Below, piece after piece: positions 23,432-31,757 of a DNA stretch of 42,491 nt. The stretch is from NCBI RefSeq assembly GCF_003667505.1, contig NZ_RCVJ01000179.1:1-42491 (forward strand). The letters are read 5' to 3'. The stretch is from Micromonospora sp. BL4 (GTDB taxonomy: Bacteria > Actinomycetota > Actinomycetes > Mycobacteriales > Micromonosporaceae). Position 1 is the stretch's first letter, and each line of letters opens with the position of its first letter. The notes beneath the pieces are model-generated. The model worked only from the letters and a program-made list of their open reading frames with translations, was not told the origin of the DNA and did not search any database. The translations under genes were made by a program, and so were the position numbers.

Positions 23432-24547
23432 GTGGACCTGCCGATCAACCCCCCGGTCGAGCCGATGCTGGCCAAGAGCGTCCCCAAGCTGCCCACCGCG
23501 CCCGGGATGACGTACGAGCCCAAGTGGGACGGGTTCCGGTGCATCGTGTTCCGCGACGGCGACGAGGTCGAGCTGGCCAGCCGGGGCGGCAAGTCGATGA
23601 CCCGCTACTTCCCGGAGGTGGTCGAGCAGGCCCTCCGGCAGTTGCCCGAGCGGTGCGCGGTCGACGGTGAGTTGATCGTGATCCGGCGGGACGGCCCGGG
23701 CGGCCAGCCCCGGCTGGATTTCGAGCTGCTGGCCCAGCGCATCCACCCGGCCGCGTCCCGGGTGAAGCTGCTGGCCGAGACCACTCCGGCCGACTTCGTC
23801 GCCTTCGACCTGCTGGCCATCGGCGACGAGGCGCTGCTCGACCAGCCCTATCCGCGTCGCCGGGAACGGCTGGTCGAGGCGCTGGCCAGGGTTCGTCCGC
23901 CGGTGCACGTCACCCAGGTCACCACCGATCCGGAAACCGCGCGCCGGTGGTTCGACGTCTTCGAGGGCGCCGGGCTGGACGGGTTGATCGTCAAGCCGGC
24001 GGACCTGCCGTACGAGCCGGGCAAGCGGCTGATGGTCAAGGTCAAGCACGCCCGCACCGCGGACGCGGTGGTGGCCGGCTTCCGCTGGCACAAGTCCGGT
24101 CCGGTGGTCGGCTCGCTGTTGCTCGGCCTCTACGACGACGCGGGGGTGCTGCACCACGTGGGGGTGAGCGCGTCGTTCAGCATGGCCCGGCGGGCCGAGC
24201 TGCTCGACGAGCTGGCGCCCTACCGGGACATCGGTGGCGAGCACCCGTGGGTGCACGGCGACCACGAGCGCGGGCAGCGCATCCCGGGCGGGGTGAGCAG
24301 GTGGACCGGCACGAAGAACCTGGAGTGGGAGCCGCTGCGCCCGGAGCTGGTGGTCGAGGTGGGCTACGACGCGATGGAGGGTGACCGGTTCCGGCACACC
24401 GCACAGTTCGTCCGGTGGCGACCGGACCGCGACGCCCGTTCCTGCCGGTACGACCAGCTGGACCGCCCGATCCGCTTCGACGTGGACCAGGTGCTGCGCG
24501 GCGACCCGGCGACCACCGTGGACCGGGCCGCCGCCGGCCCGGCGTAG
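23432..24547 (+). CDS. ligC: ATP-dependent DNA ligase (LigC type)
   Basis: A 371-residue ATP-dependent ligase close to mycobacterial LigC. It seals nicks in back-up repair and end-joining pathways. The adenylation domain has motif I YEPKWDGFR (Lys31 is the nucleotide acceptor), motif Ia ELASRGGK, motif III VDGELIV plus FVAFDLLAI, motif IV GLDGLIVK and motif V MVKVKH. The OB-fold domain follows (about 215-350) with WEPLRPELVVEVGYD and FRHTAQFVRWRPDRD (motif VI region). Start GTG 23432. A LigD-type polymerase lies at 37800-38834, about 13 kb away; in mycobacteria such genes are neighbours. No ku gene is in the window. Confidence 0.93.
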   Translation: MDLPINPPVEPMLAKSVPKLPTAPGMTYEPKWDGFRCIVFRDGDEVELASRGGKSMTRYFPEVVEQALRQLPERCAVDGELIVIRRDGPGGQPRLDFELLAQRIHPAASRVKLLAETTPADFVAFDLLAIGDEALLDQPYPRRRERLVEALARVRPPVHVTQVTTDPETARRWFDVFEGAGLDGLIVKPADLPYEPGKRLMVKVKHARTADAVVAGFRWHKSGPVVGSLLLGLYDDAGVLHHVGVSASFSMARRAELLDELAPYRDIGGEHPWVHGDHERGQRIPGGVSRWTGTKNLEWEPLRPELVVEVGYDAMEGDRFRHTAQFVRWRPDRDARSCRYDQLDRPIRFDVDQVLRGDPATTVDRAAAGPA

Positions 24548-24578
24548 CCTGGCCGTCGACTCGACCCCGGAGGACCAC

Positions 24579-26177
24579 GTGACCCGCACCGTCGACCAAC
24601 CTCGGATGGCGACCAGTCGCCGGGTCCGTCGTCGTCTCGCCGCCTTCGCCGTGGCCGCGTTGCTCACCGCCGGCTGCACCCTGCCGGCCTTCGCGCCCCG
24701 TACCGAGGTGGAGGGTGAGGCGGCGCCGGCCGGTGGCGCGGCGGCCTGGCGGGCCTGCCCGGAGGTCGCCGACGAGCTGGTCGGGCGGGGCGCCCCGGAC
24801 ATGCGCTACGAGTGCGCCCGGATCGCGGTGCCGCGCGACTGGGGCACCGGCGGCGGGGCGACCGCCGGCCCGGGCGCGGGGCAGACCTTCGAGATCGCTC
24901 TGCTGCGGGCCCGGTCCACCAAACAACGGGACCGGGTCGGTTCGCTCGTGGTCAACCCGGGTGGCCCCGGCGGCTCCGGCGTCGACACGGCCGTCTACCT
25001 CTCCTTCGGCACCCAGTTCGGCGGCCTGCCCGCCTCGATCACCGAACGCTTCGACATCGTCGGCTTCGACCCGCGCGGGGTGAGCCGGTCCAGCCCGGTC
25101 AAGTGCATCTCCGACGCCAACCTGGACGCGAGCTTCGGCTACGACCCCGATCCGACCAGCCAGGCCGCGTTCGACGGTTTCGTGGGGCTGAGCCAGCGGA
25201 TCGGGCGCGGCTGCGGCGACCGGTACGGCGACCAGTTGCCGCTCTACGGCAGCGAGCAGGCGGCCCGGGACATGGACGCGGTCCGCGCCGCCGTCGGCGA
25301 CGACAAACTCACCTACCTGGGCTACTCCTACGGCACGCTGCTCGGCGCGATCTACGCCCAGCTCTACCCGCAGCGGGTGCGGGCTCTGGTCCTCGACGGC
25401 GCGGTCGACCCGCGGCAGCGGCTGGTGGCGGGGTCGGAGAGTCAGGCCCGCGGCTTCGAGCGGGCCTTCGGCAACTTCACCCGCTGGTGCGCCGCCAACG
25501 CCGACCGCTGCCCGATCGCCCCGGACGCGCGAGCCGCGGTCACCTCGGCGATCGACAAGGCCCGGGTCTCCCCGGTACGCGGCGACGACGGGCGGGAGGC
25601 CACCGCCGGCTGGGTCTTCTACGCGGTCATCTCGTCGCTCTACACGGAGTCCGGCTGGCAGGAGCTGGCGCGGGCGATCGACCGGCTGGCCGAGGGCGAC
25701 CCGAAGGACGTGTTCCGGCTCGCCGACGCGTACGCCGGCCGGGAGGCCGACGGGCACTACTCGAACCTGTTCGACGCCAACCTCGCCATCAATTGCGCGG
25801 ACGAGACGGAGAAGCCGAGCCGGGAGCAGATCCGCCAGTTGCAGTCGCAGTGGCGCACGAAGTATCCGCTGTTCGGGCCGGCGCTCGCGGTCGGCATGCT
25901 GAGCTGCGTCGAGTGGCCGGGCAAGCGTGACCCGTACCCGACCGGCCAGGCGGCCGGGTCGCCGCCGGTCGTGGTGGTCGGCACCACCGGTGACCCGGCG
26001 ACGCCCTATGAGCAGACCGGTCGGCTCGCCTCGATGCTCGGCGTCGGCCGAGTGCTCACCTGGGAGGGTGAGGGGCACACCGCCTACCCGCAGACCTCCT
26101 GCATCACCGCTGCGGTCGACGCCTACCTGATCGACCTGACCGTTCCCAGGGAGGGGCTGCGCTGCCCGGCCCGGTGA
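24579..26177 (+). CDS. Secreted lipoprotein peptidase/hydrolase, alpha/beta-hydrolase with TAP-like C-terminus
   Basis: A 532-residue exported serine hydrolase of the tripeptidyl-aminopeptidase/SlpD group. The signal peptide ends with lipobox LLTAGC, so it is membrane-anchored outside the cell. The oxyanion-hole segment is VVNPGGPGGSGVD, the nucleophile elbow GYSYGTLLG (Ser250), the catalytic Asp in GTTGDPATP (D472) and the His in GEGHTAYPQ (H500), within the TAP-like C-terminal domain. GTG 24579 has GGAGGA at 24569-24574. It would cleave short peptides or esters at the cell surface. Its 3' end overlaps the convergent potassium-channel gene by 74 bp. Confidence 0.92.
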   Translation: MTRTVDQPRMATSRRVRRRLAAFAVAALLTAGCTLPAFAPRTEVEGEAAPAGGAAAWRACPEVADELVGRGAPDMRYECARIAVPRDWGTGGGATAGPGAGQTFEIALLRARSTKQRDRVGSLVVNPGGPGGSGVDTAVYLSFGTQFGGLPASITERFDIVGFDPRGVSRSSPVKCISDANLDASFGYDPDPTSQAAFDGFVGLSQRIGRGCGDRYGDQLPLYGSEQAARDMDAVRAAVGDDKLTYLGYSYGTLLGAIYAQLYPQRVRALVLDGAVDPRQRLVAGSESQARGFERAFGNFTRWCAANADRCPIAPDARAAVTSAIDKARVSPVRGDDGREATAGWVFYAVISSLYTESGWQELARAIDRLAEGDPKDVFRLADAYAGREADGHYSNLFDANLAINCADETEKPSREQIRQLQSQWRTKYPLFGPALAVGMLSCVEWPGKRDPYPTGQAAGSPPVVVVGTTGDPATPYEQTGRLASMLGVGRVLTWEGEGHTAYPQTSCITAAVDAYLIDLTVPREGLRCPAR

Positions 26178-26616
26178 CCGTCCGGGTCGGCGGCAGCGGC
26201 GGCAGCTCGATGCCCTGCCGGGCGGCCAACTCCTCCAGCAGCGCCCGCATCCGGCGTACGTCGGCCTTGAGCTGCTCCTGCTCCTCGTGCTCGAAGGCGT
26301 CGTCGTCGACGATGAGCCGGCTGGCGAAGTGCGCGGTGATCAGCGGGATGACCAGCAGGACCATGGTCGAGATGAGCAGCGCGGCGAGCGTGCGGCCCGC
26401 CCAACTGGTCGGCGAGATGTCGCCGTACCCGACGGTGGACGCGGTCACCACCGCCCACCAGACGGCGTCGGCGGGGCTGCGCTGCTCGACCTCGCCATAG
26501 ATCACCCCGGCCACCACGATCATCAGCAGGTACGACGTGATCAGGGTGCGCGGCGAGTTCGCGAACCAGACCAACGCCCGGTAGATCCAGCGGAAGGGCA
26601 GCAGCAGGGCTTCCAT
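26104..26616 (-). CDS. Two-transmembrane potassium channel
   Basis: A 170-residue ion channel subunit of the KcsA-like two-TM type. The outer helix is near 24-42 (LITSYLLMIVVAGVIYGE), the pore helix and filter ASTVGYGDISPTSW near 58-72, and the inner helix near 73-98 (LAALLISTMVLLVIPLITA). A cytoplasmic coiled coil follows (EHEEQEQLKADVRRMRALLEEL), which could tetramerise the tail. TVGYGD is the potassium selectivity filter. The start is one of three in-frame ATGs (26616, 26625, 26637); 26616 is used because MEALLLPFRWIYRAL looks like the natural N-terminus. The last 74 bases lie antisense to the hydrolase gene. Confidence 0.87.
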   Translation of the reverse strand: MEALLLPFRWIYRALVWFANSPRTLITSYLLMIVVAGVIYGEVEQRSPADAVWWAVVTASTVGYGDISPTSWAGRTLAALLISTMVLLVIPLITAHFASRLIVDDDAFEHEEQEQLKADVRRMRALLEELAARQGIELPPLPPTRTVTGPGSAAPPWERSGRSGRRRPQR

Positions 26617-26688
26617 GCCGCCCATGCTGCCCCGCATCGGCAAGCGGCACCGACCCATCCGCCGATGTCGTTGTGTCAGGCTCACGGC

Positions 26689-27141
26689 ATGACCGATGTG
26701 ATCTACCGCGAGGCGGTCCGCGCCGACCTGCCGGCCGTCATCGCCCTGCTCGCCGACGACGTCCTGGGCAAGGCCCGCGACTTCACCACGGTCGACGAGG
26801 CGTACGAGCGGGCGTTCACCGACATCAGCGCCGACCCGCGCAACCAGCTGATCGTCGCCGAGCAGGGCGGCGAGTTGGTCGGGTGCCTTCAGATCACCTA
26901 CATCCCGGGGCTCGGCCGGCACGGCGCCGAGCGTTCCCTGATCGAGTCGGTCCGGGTCCGCTCCGACCGGCGCGGCCAGGGCCTGGGCCGCGACCTGATG
27001 GCCTGGGCCGTCGACCAGGCCCGGCAGCGCGGCTGTGCCCTGGTGCAGCTCACCACGGACAAGAGCCGCGAGGACGCGCACCGCTTCTACCTGGGCCTCG
27101 GCTTCGTGGCCAGCCACGAGGGAATGAAGCTGGCTCTCTGA
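26689..27141 (+). CDS. GNAT family N-acetyltransferase
   Basis: A 150-residue acetyltransferase. Motif A is SVRVRSDRRGQGLGRDLMAWAVDQARQRG (about 86-114), with the R-G-Q-G-L-G acetyl-CoA loop. Motif B is KSREDAHRFYLGLGFVASHEGMKL at the C-terminus, typical of small-molecule or amino-acid GNATs. The N-terminal segment (AVIALLADDVLGKARDF) resembles GNATs acting on amines. Substrate unknown. It is divergent from the potassium channel gene, with only about 70 bp between them. Confidence 0.9.
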   Translation: MTDVIYREAVRADLPAVIALLADDVLGKARDFTTVDEAYERAFTDISADPRNQLIVAEQGGELVGCLQITYIPGLGRHGAERSLIESVRVRSDRRGQGLGRDLMAWAVDQARQRGCALVQLTTDKSREDAHRFYLGLGFVASHEGMKLAL

Positions 27142-27180
27142 CCGGCTCTGCCGCCGAGGAGCGCACCACCGCCACCGCCA

Positions 27181-27253
27181 GCCAGCCCGCCAGCCCGCCA
27201 GCCCGCCAGCCGCCGCACGCTAGCCAGCCGCCAGCGAGCCAGGCTGCGGCGGC
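27181..27253. repeat. GCCAGCCC direct repeats and hairpin between convergent genes
   Basis: Three exact tandem copies of GCCAGCCC (27181-27204) plus a 7/8 copy (27205-27212) follow the GNAT gene. A 9-bp stem, GCCGCCGCA (27209-27217) with TGCGGCGGC (27245-27253), has a 27-nt loop and could act as a terminator for the two converging genes. Confidence 0.45.
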
Positions 27254-27259
27254 GTGCGG

Positions 27260-28009
27260 TCAGCCGTCGACCAGGCGACCGTCACGCAGGTTGAGCACCC
27301 GGTCGGCGAGGTCGATCAGGGCCGGGTCGTGCGTGGCCACCAGGGCCGTCATGCCACGGGCGTGCACCACCGCGCGCAGCAGGTCCATGATGGACCGCCC
27401 GGTCTCCGAGTCGAGCTGACCGGTCGGCTCGTCGGCGATCAGCAGGTCCGGCTCGTTGGCCAGCGCGCGGGCCACCGCCACCCGCTGCTGCTGCCCGCCG
27501 GACAGTTCGTACGGTCGCTGCGCCGCGTGCCCGCCCAGGCCCACCAGCTCCAGCAGCACCGAGACCCGCTCCTCCCGCTCGGCCGCCGGCACCTGGGCCA
27601 GCCGCAGCGGCACGCCCACGTTCTCGGCGGCGGAGAGGATCGGCACCAGCCCGAAGGTCTGGAACACGAAACCGACGGTGCCCCGACGCAGGCGCAACAG
27701 CTCCGCCTCACCCGCCGCGGTCACCTCGTGCCCGGCCACCACCACCTGACCGCTGTCGGGCCGGTCCAGCCCGCCGATGATGTTCAGGAGCGTGGTCTTG
27801 CCGGCGCCGGAGCGGCCCCGGATGGCGACCAGCTCGCCTCGGGAGGCGCCGAACGAGACGTCCCGCACGGCGTGCACGGCGTGCTCGCCGCGGCCGAAGG
27901 TCCGGCTCACACCGCTGACCCGGACCACCTCGCCGGTGGCGGACCCGGCCCGTCCGTCGGCCCCGCCAACGCCGGAAGCGTCAGTCACCACCATGTTCCG
28001 ACGGCTCAC
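27260..28009 (-). CDS. ABC transporter ATP-binding protein (MacB/LolD type)
   Basis: A 249-residue ATPase, last gene of the exporter operon. It has Walker A GRSGAGKTT, Q-loop FVFQTFGLVPILSAAENV, signature LSGGQQQRVAVARAL, Walker B LLIADEPTGQLD and H-loop ATHDPALI. These are the hallmarks of MacB/LolD-like ATPases that drive mechanotransmission by FtsX-type permeases. GTG 28009 overlaps the preceding stop (GTGA) and has AGGAGG seven bases upstream. Together with the ATPase at 28006-29001 it would form a heterodimer under two large permeases. The exported substrate (antibiotic, lipid or peptide) is unknown. Confidence 0.94.
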   Translation of the reverse strand: MSRRNMVVTDASGVGGADGRAGSATGEVVRVSGVSRTFGRGEHAVHAVRDVSFGASRGELVAIRGRSGAGKTTLLNIIGGLDRPDSGQVVVAGHEVTAAGEAELLRLRRGTVGFVFQTFGLVPILSAAENVGVPLRLAQVPAAEREERVSVLLELVGLGGHAAQRPYELSGGQQQRVAVARALANEPDLLIADEPTGQLDSETGRSIMDLLRAVVHARGMTALVATHDPALIDLADRVLNLRDGRLVDG

Positions 28010-29001
28010 GCCCGTGCCTCCTGCCCACCCGTGGCCCGGTCACCGGGCCGTACCTGCACATGGTCCGGCTCCAGATCGAGCCGAACCCGTTCCCGCAGCG
28101 CCAACGCGTCGACGAACGCGGCCGGCAGCTGCATCCGGCCGTTCCGGTCCAGCACCGCGTACTCCTCGCTGACCAGCTCGGTGCTGCCGTCCGCGCCGAC
28201 GCGCGCGGTCCGGCGTACCTCTGAGGCCGTCCGGCCGTCGCGGATCGCGACGGTCCGGCGGACCTGCGTGGCCACGGCGTGGTCGTGGGTGACCACCACG
28301 ATGGTCACACCCAGCTCGGCGTTGATCGTGCGCAGCGCCCCGAAGACCTCCGCGCCGGTCGCCTCGTCCAGCTCGCCGGTCGGCTCGTCGGCGAAGAGCA
28401 CCTCGGGGTCGTTGGCCACCGCCACCGCCACCGCGACCCGCTGCTGCTCGCCACCGCTGAGCTGCCCCGGCCGCCGGTCCGCGCAGTAGCCCACGCCGAC
28501 CAGGTCGAGCAGTTCCCGGGCCCGTTCCCGGCGGCCTCGCCGGGACCGTTTGCCGGCCAGCTGCATCGGCAGCTCGACGTTCTCCAGAGCGTTCAGGTAC
28601 GGCAGCAGGTTGCGGCCGGTCTGCTGCCAGACGAACCCGACCAGCTCCCGCCGGTAGCTCAGCCGTCGCTTGGCCGACAGCGCGAGCAGGTCGTAGTCGG
28701 CCACCCGGGCGATACCGGCGGTCGGGGTGTCCAGGCCGGACAGGATGTTGAGCAGCGTCGACTTGCCCGAGCCGGAGGCGCCCACGATCGCCACCAGCTC
28801 ACCCCGGTCGATGACCAGGTCGAGCCCCTGCAGGGCGACCACCTCCACCCCCTCGGTCTTGAAGATGCGCACCAGGCCGTCGCAGACGATGTGCCCACGG
28901 AGCCGGTCCTGGCCGCCGGCCCGCTCGGCGGCGCGTTGCGCGGCCCGCTGTTGCAGAGCGGCCAGGTCGGGCACCAGTGGAGTCTGGGCGGTAGCGGTCA
29001 T
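28006..29001 (-). CDS. ABC transporter ATP-binding protein with C-terminal AbrB-like extension
   Basis: A 331-residue ATPase of the MacB/LolD type with added ends. Residues 1-40 are a helical extension (ALQQRAAQRAAERAGG). The ATPase core has Walker A GASGSGKST, Q-loop FVWQQTGRNLLPYLNALENV, signature LSGGEQQRVAVAVAV, Walker B VLFADEPTGELD and H-loop VTHDHAVA. After about residue 235 comes an extra segment. Its part from about 279 to 320 (YAVLDRNGRMQLPAAFVDAL, then VRLDLEPDHVQVRP) reads like an AbrB/MazE swapped-hairpin domain, with the GR-x-x-LP motif. ATG 29001 has GGAGAGGAG upstream and lies one base after the permease stop. The function of the tail is unknown. Confidence 0.9.
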   Translation of the reverse strand: MTATAQTPLVPDLAALQQRAAQRAAERAGGQDRLRGHIVCDGLVRIFKTEGVEVVALQGLDLVIDRGELVAIVGASGSGKSTLLNILSGLDTPTAGIARVADYDLLALSAKRRLSYRRELVGFVWQQTGRNLLPYLNALENVELPMQLAGKRSRRGRRERARELLDLVGVGYCADRRPGQLSGGEQQRVAVAVAVANDPEVLFADEPTGELDEATGAEVFGALRTINAELGVTIVVVTHDHAVATQVRRTVAIRDGRTASEVRRTARVGADGSTELVSEEYAVLDRNGRMQLPAAFVDALALRERVRLDLEPDHVQVRPGDRATGGQEARA

Positions 29002-29002
29002 C

Positions 29003-31708
29003 TCAGCTCTCCTCTCCGAGCCGGAGCACCTCACCGAGGCGCAACCGGCGGTTGTTCAGGGCTTCGACGGCGACCGCGAAGCCGAGGGCGACCGCCCCGA
29101 GCACGAGCACCGCGGCGACCAGGCTGGGTTCGAAGGCCACCCGGACCGGCACACCACTGGTGAACGCGGACAGGCCGAGCACCGGGTTGAGCAGCAGGGG
29201 CAGCACCGCGCCGACCAGCGCACCGGTCAGCACCGACACCGCGACCAGCGGGGTCAGTTCGACCAGCAGCAGCCCCCGCCACTGCCGGCGGGACAGGCCG
29301 AGGGTGCGCAGCCGGGACAGCACCTGGCCCCGGGCTCGCGCCCCGGCCAGCACGGTGAACGCGATGGCCAGCAACCCGAGCACGGTGCCGCCGACGGCCC
29401 CGGCCACGAAGCCGAAGGCCAGCACCCCGTTGGCGCCGCCGTCGCCGAGCACCCGTCGAACGTGCGCTCGGGTGTCGACCGTCGCCCCGATGGGGCGTTC
29501 GCGCCCGGTCACCGCACCGGTCTGCTGGTACCGCAGCTGCCCCTGGTCACCGGCCTGGCGCAGCGCCTCCGGGTCGAGCCGGTCGCCGGCGACGAGCAGG
29601 CTGGTCGGCACGGGCGTGGTGTTGCGCGCCGGCAGGGCCTGCGAGGGCAGGATGACGAACCGGCTGGCGCTCGTCGACAACAGCGGGAAACTCTGCGCCG
29701 TGCCGGCCGTCCGGAACTCGTACTGCTGGCCCTGAACGGTGATGAAGGCCGAGTCGGCCAACCCGGCCCGGGTCAGGTCCGCGGCGACCGCCGGCGAGAC
29801 GATGGCGGGCAGCGCCCCGGGCTCGGCCCGGGCGGCGCGCAGCGCGGACGGTATCGGCAGATCCACCTCGGACTCCCGGCTCACCGACTCCAGGCCTGGG
29901 CCGTCGACCAGCAGCACCGTCACCCGCCGAAGCTCCGCGTTGGTGCCGAGCGCATCGGCGGTCAGCCGCTGGTCCGGCTCGCTCACCAACGGGGTCACGG
30001 CCCGGACGCCGGGCAGGCGGGTGAGCGCGTCGACGGTGTCCGGGGCGAAGCGCTCGCCCCGGATCAGCGCGTCGGCCGGGACCGACTGCTCTGCGGCCCG
30101 GTCTCGGCTCGCGTCGACACCGGCGGCGACGACCCCGCAGAACGCCGCGGTGCCGATCGCCAGCACCACGACGACCAGCGGGGCGGCGACGGCCGACCGG
30201 CCGGCCCGCGCCGTGCCGAGGAAGGCGACGCTGCCCCGGGTCCGCGCGGCCAGCCGGCTGACGAGCAGCAACGGCCAGGGGTACGCCCGCAGCGCGAGCA
30301 CCGCCACCGCGACGGCGAGCAGCACCGGTACCGACACCAGCAGCGGATCCACCTCGCCGAGGGTGAGGCCGCGCCGGCGCAGCAGTACCGCGGCGAGCCC
30401 GGCGAGCAGCAGCAGGGAGACCTCGACGGTGAGCCGGCGCGCCGACGGGCGCATCCGGATCAGGTCGCGCCGGGCCGCCCCACCGGCCGGCACGGCCAGC
30501 GTGGCCAGCGGCAGCGCCAGGGTGACCAGCACGGTCGCCGCCGCGGCGTACGGCGCGGTCGGGTCCGGGTCGCCGGGGAACAGGGTGCCCAGCCACCAGC
30601 CGAGCGCCGCCGCGACCGGTACGACCAGCAGCGACTCGGCGAGGCTGCGCCGGGCGCCGGCGGTGGCCGCGCCACCGCGGGCGCGCAGCAACGCGAACTC
30701 CGCGCGGCGCCGCCGGGTGGCGAGGGTGGCCGCGAGCACGACCAGCCCGGCCAGGGTGGCGAACACACCGGCCGCGATCACCGCCAGCAGGGTCCGGGCG
30801 GCGTTGACCTGGGCGGCGAACGACCGCAGCGGAACGTCGACACCCTGGGTCAGCGTCAGGCCGGTCGGGGCGTCGCGCTGCACCTGTTGCAGGTCGTCGA
30901 TGAGCTGGTCCAGGTAGCGCGCGTCGATGCGGTCGACGCCCAGCCGGTAACGCCAGTTGGCGCTCACCGGCCATCCCGCCGCCGCCCGCTTGCTGAGGGC
31001 CGCCTCGGCGACCACTCCCACGATGATGAACGGCTCGCCGTCCCCGCGCGGCTCGGTCACCCGTAGCAGCGGCGGCAGGCCGTCCCAGACGCCGTCCGCG
31101 CGGTCGGCGGGGCGGAACAGCCCGGCCACCACGACCGGGATCGGATCGTCGAGGGCACCGGTGGTGGGATCGATCGCGCCGAGCTGGAGCTGGCTGCCGG
31201 CCCGAAGGTTGACCTTGCGGGCCACGTCGGCGTCGATCGCCACCTCGATCGGCCTGTCGGCGACAACCGTGTCGTTCGGCCACGAGCCCTCGACCAGGGT
31301 GCCGGCCTCCCGGACGCCGGGCGCGGCACGCAGACCCAGGTCGACCATCAGGTTGCGGGCCGCCAGGTCGGGACCTTTCACCCGGCCAGGCAGGGCGTCC
31401 ACGCTGTACCACCGGTCGGCCACCGCCGACGACACCCGCGGCGGCAGCTGCCCGCCGAGGGCGTCGAACCGCTCGCGGACGTCGGCCATGACCGACTCCC
31501 CCGCGGTGCCCGCCCCGGAGGTGTACGAGATGTCCCGACGGGCCGCCGGCTCACTGATCAGCTGCTCCCGCAGGCCCTGCTCGGCGAGCCGGTTGACCAG
31601 CCGCGGCACCCCGCTGACCAGCAGCGTGACCACCAGGGTCAACACCGCCAAGAGCAGGAACTGCCCGCCGTACGTCCGGACCCGCCGGACGGCCGCACCG
31701 ATGCTCAT
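29003..31708 (-). CDS. FtsX-like ABC transporter permease
   Basis: A 901-residue permease of the FtsX/MacB type. The first membrane helix is at about 13-33 (GGQFLLLAVLTLVVTLLVSGV). A large extracytoplasmic domain follows (about 35-300), then a helix bundle (LLAVIAAGVFATLAGLVVLAATLA and following). A second extracytoplasmic stretch and three C-terminal helices (AFGFVAGAVGGTVLGLLAIAFTVLAG, ELTPLVAVSVLTGALVGAVL, FEPSLVAAVLVLGAVALGFA) complete it. ATG 31708 has GGGGGAG seven bases upstream. It follows the other permease by 49 bp and directly precedes its ATPase. It likely pairs with the 1061-residue permease as the membrane half of one exporter. Confidence 0.9.
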   Translation of the reverse strand: MSIGAAVRRVRTYGGQFLLLAVLTLVVTLLVSGVPRLVNRLAEQGLREQLISEPAARRDISYTSGAGTAGESVMADVRERFDALGGQLPPRVSSAVADRWYSVDALPGRVKGPDLAARNLMVDLGLRAAPGVREAGTLVEGSWPNDTVVADRPIEVAIDADVARKVNLRAGSQLQLGAIDPTTGALDDPIPVVVAGLFRPADRADGVWDGLPPLLRVTEPRGDGEPFIIVGVVAEAALSKRAAAGWPVSANWRYRLGVDRIDARYLDQLIDDLQQVQRDAPTGLTLTQGVDVPLRSFAAQVNAARTLLAVIAAGVFATLAGLVVLAATLATRRRRAEFALLRARGGAATAGARRSLAESLLVVPVAAALGWWLGTLFPGDPDPTAPYAAAATVLVTLALPLATLAVPAGGAARRDLIRMRPSARRLTVEVSLLLLAGLAAVLLRRRGLTLGEVDPLLVSVPVLLAVAVAVLALRAYPWPLLLVSRLAARTRGSVAFLGTARAGRSAVAAPLVVVVLAIGTAAFCGVVAAGVDASRDRAAEQSVPADALIRGERFAPDTVDALTRLPGVRAVTPLVSEPDQRLTADALGTNAELRRVTVLLVDGPGLESVSRESEVDLPIPSALRAARAEPGALPAIVSPAVAADLTRAGLADSAFITVQGQQYEFRTAGTAQSFPLLSTSASRFVILPSQALPARNTTPVPTSLLVAGDRLDPEALRQAGDQGQLRYQQTGAVTGRERPIGATVDTRAHVRRVLGDGGANGVLAFGFVAGAVGGTVLGLLAIAFTVLAGARARGQVLSRLRTLGLSRRQWRGLLLVELTPLVAVSVLTGALVGAVLPLLLNPVLGLSAFTSGVPVRVAFEPSLVAAVLVLGAVALGFAVAVEALNNRRLRLGEVLRLGEES

Positions 31709-31757
31709 CGGGTACTCCCCCGTCGTGCCCGGTCACCGGGTCGCACGTCGCGCCGGC

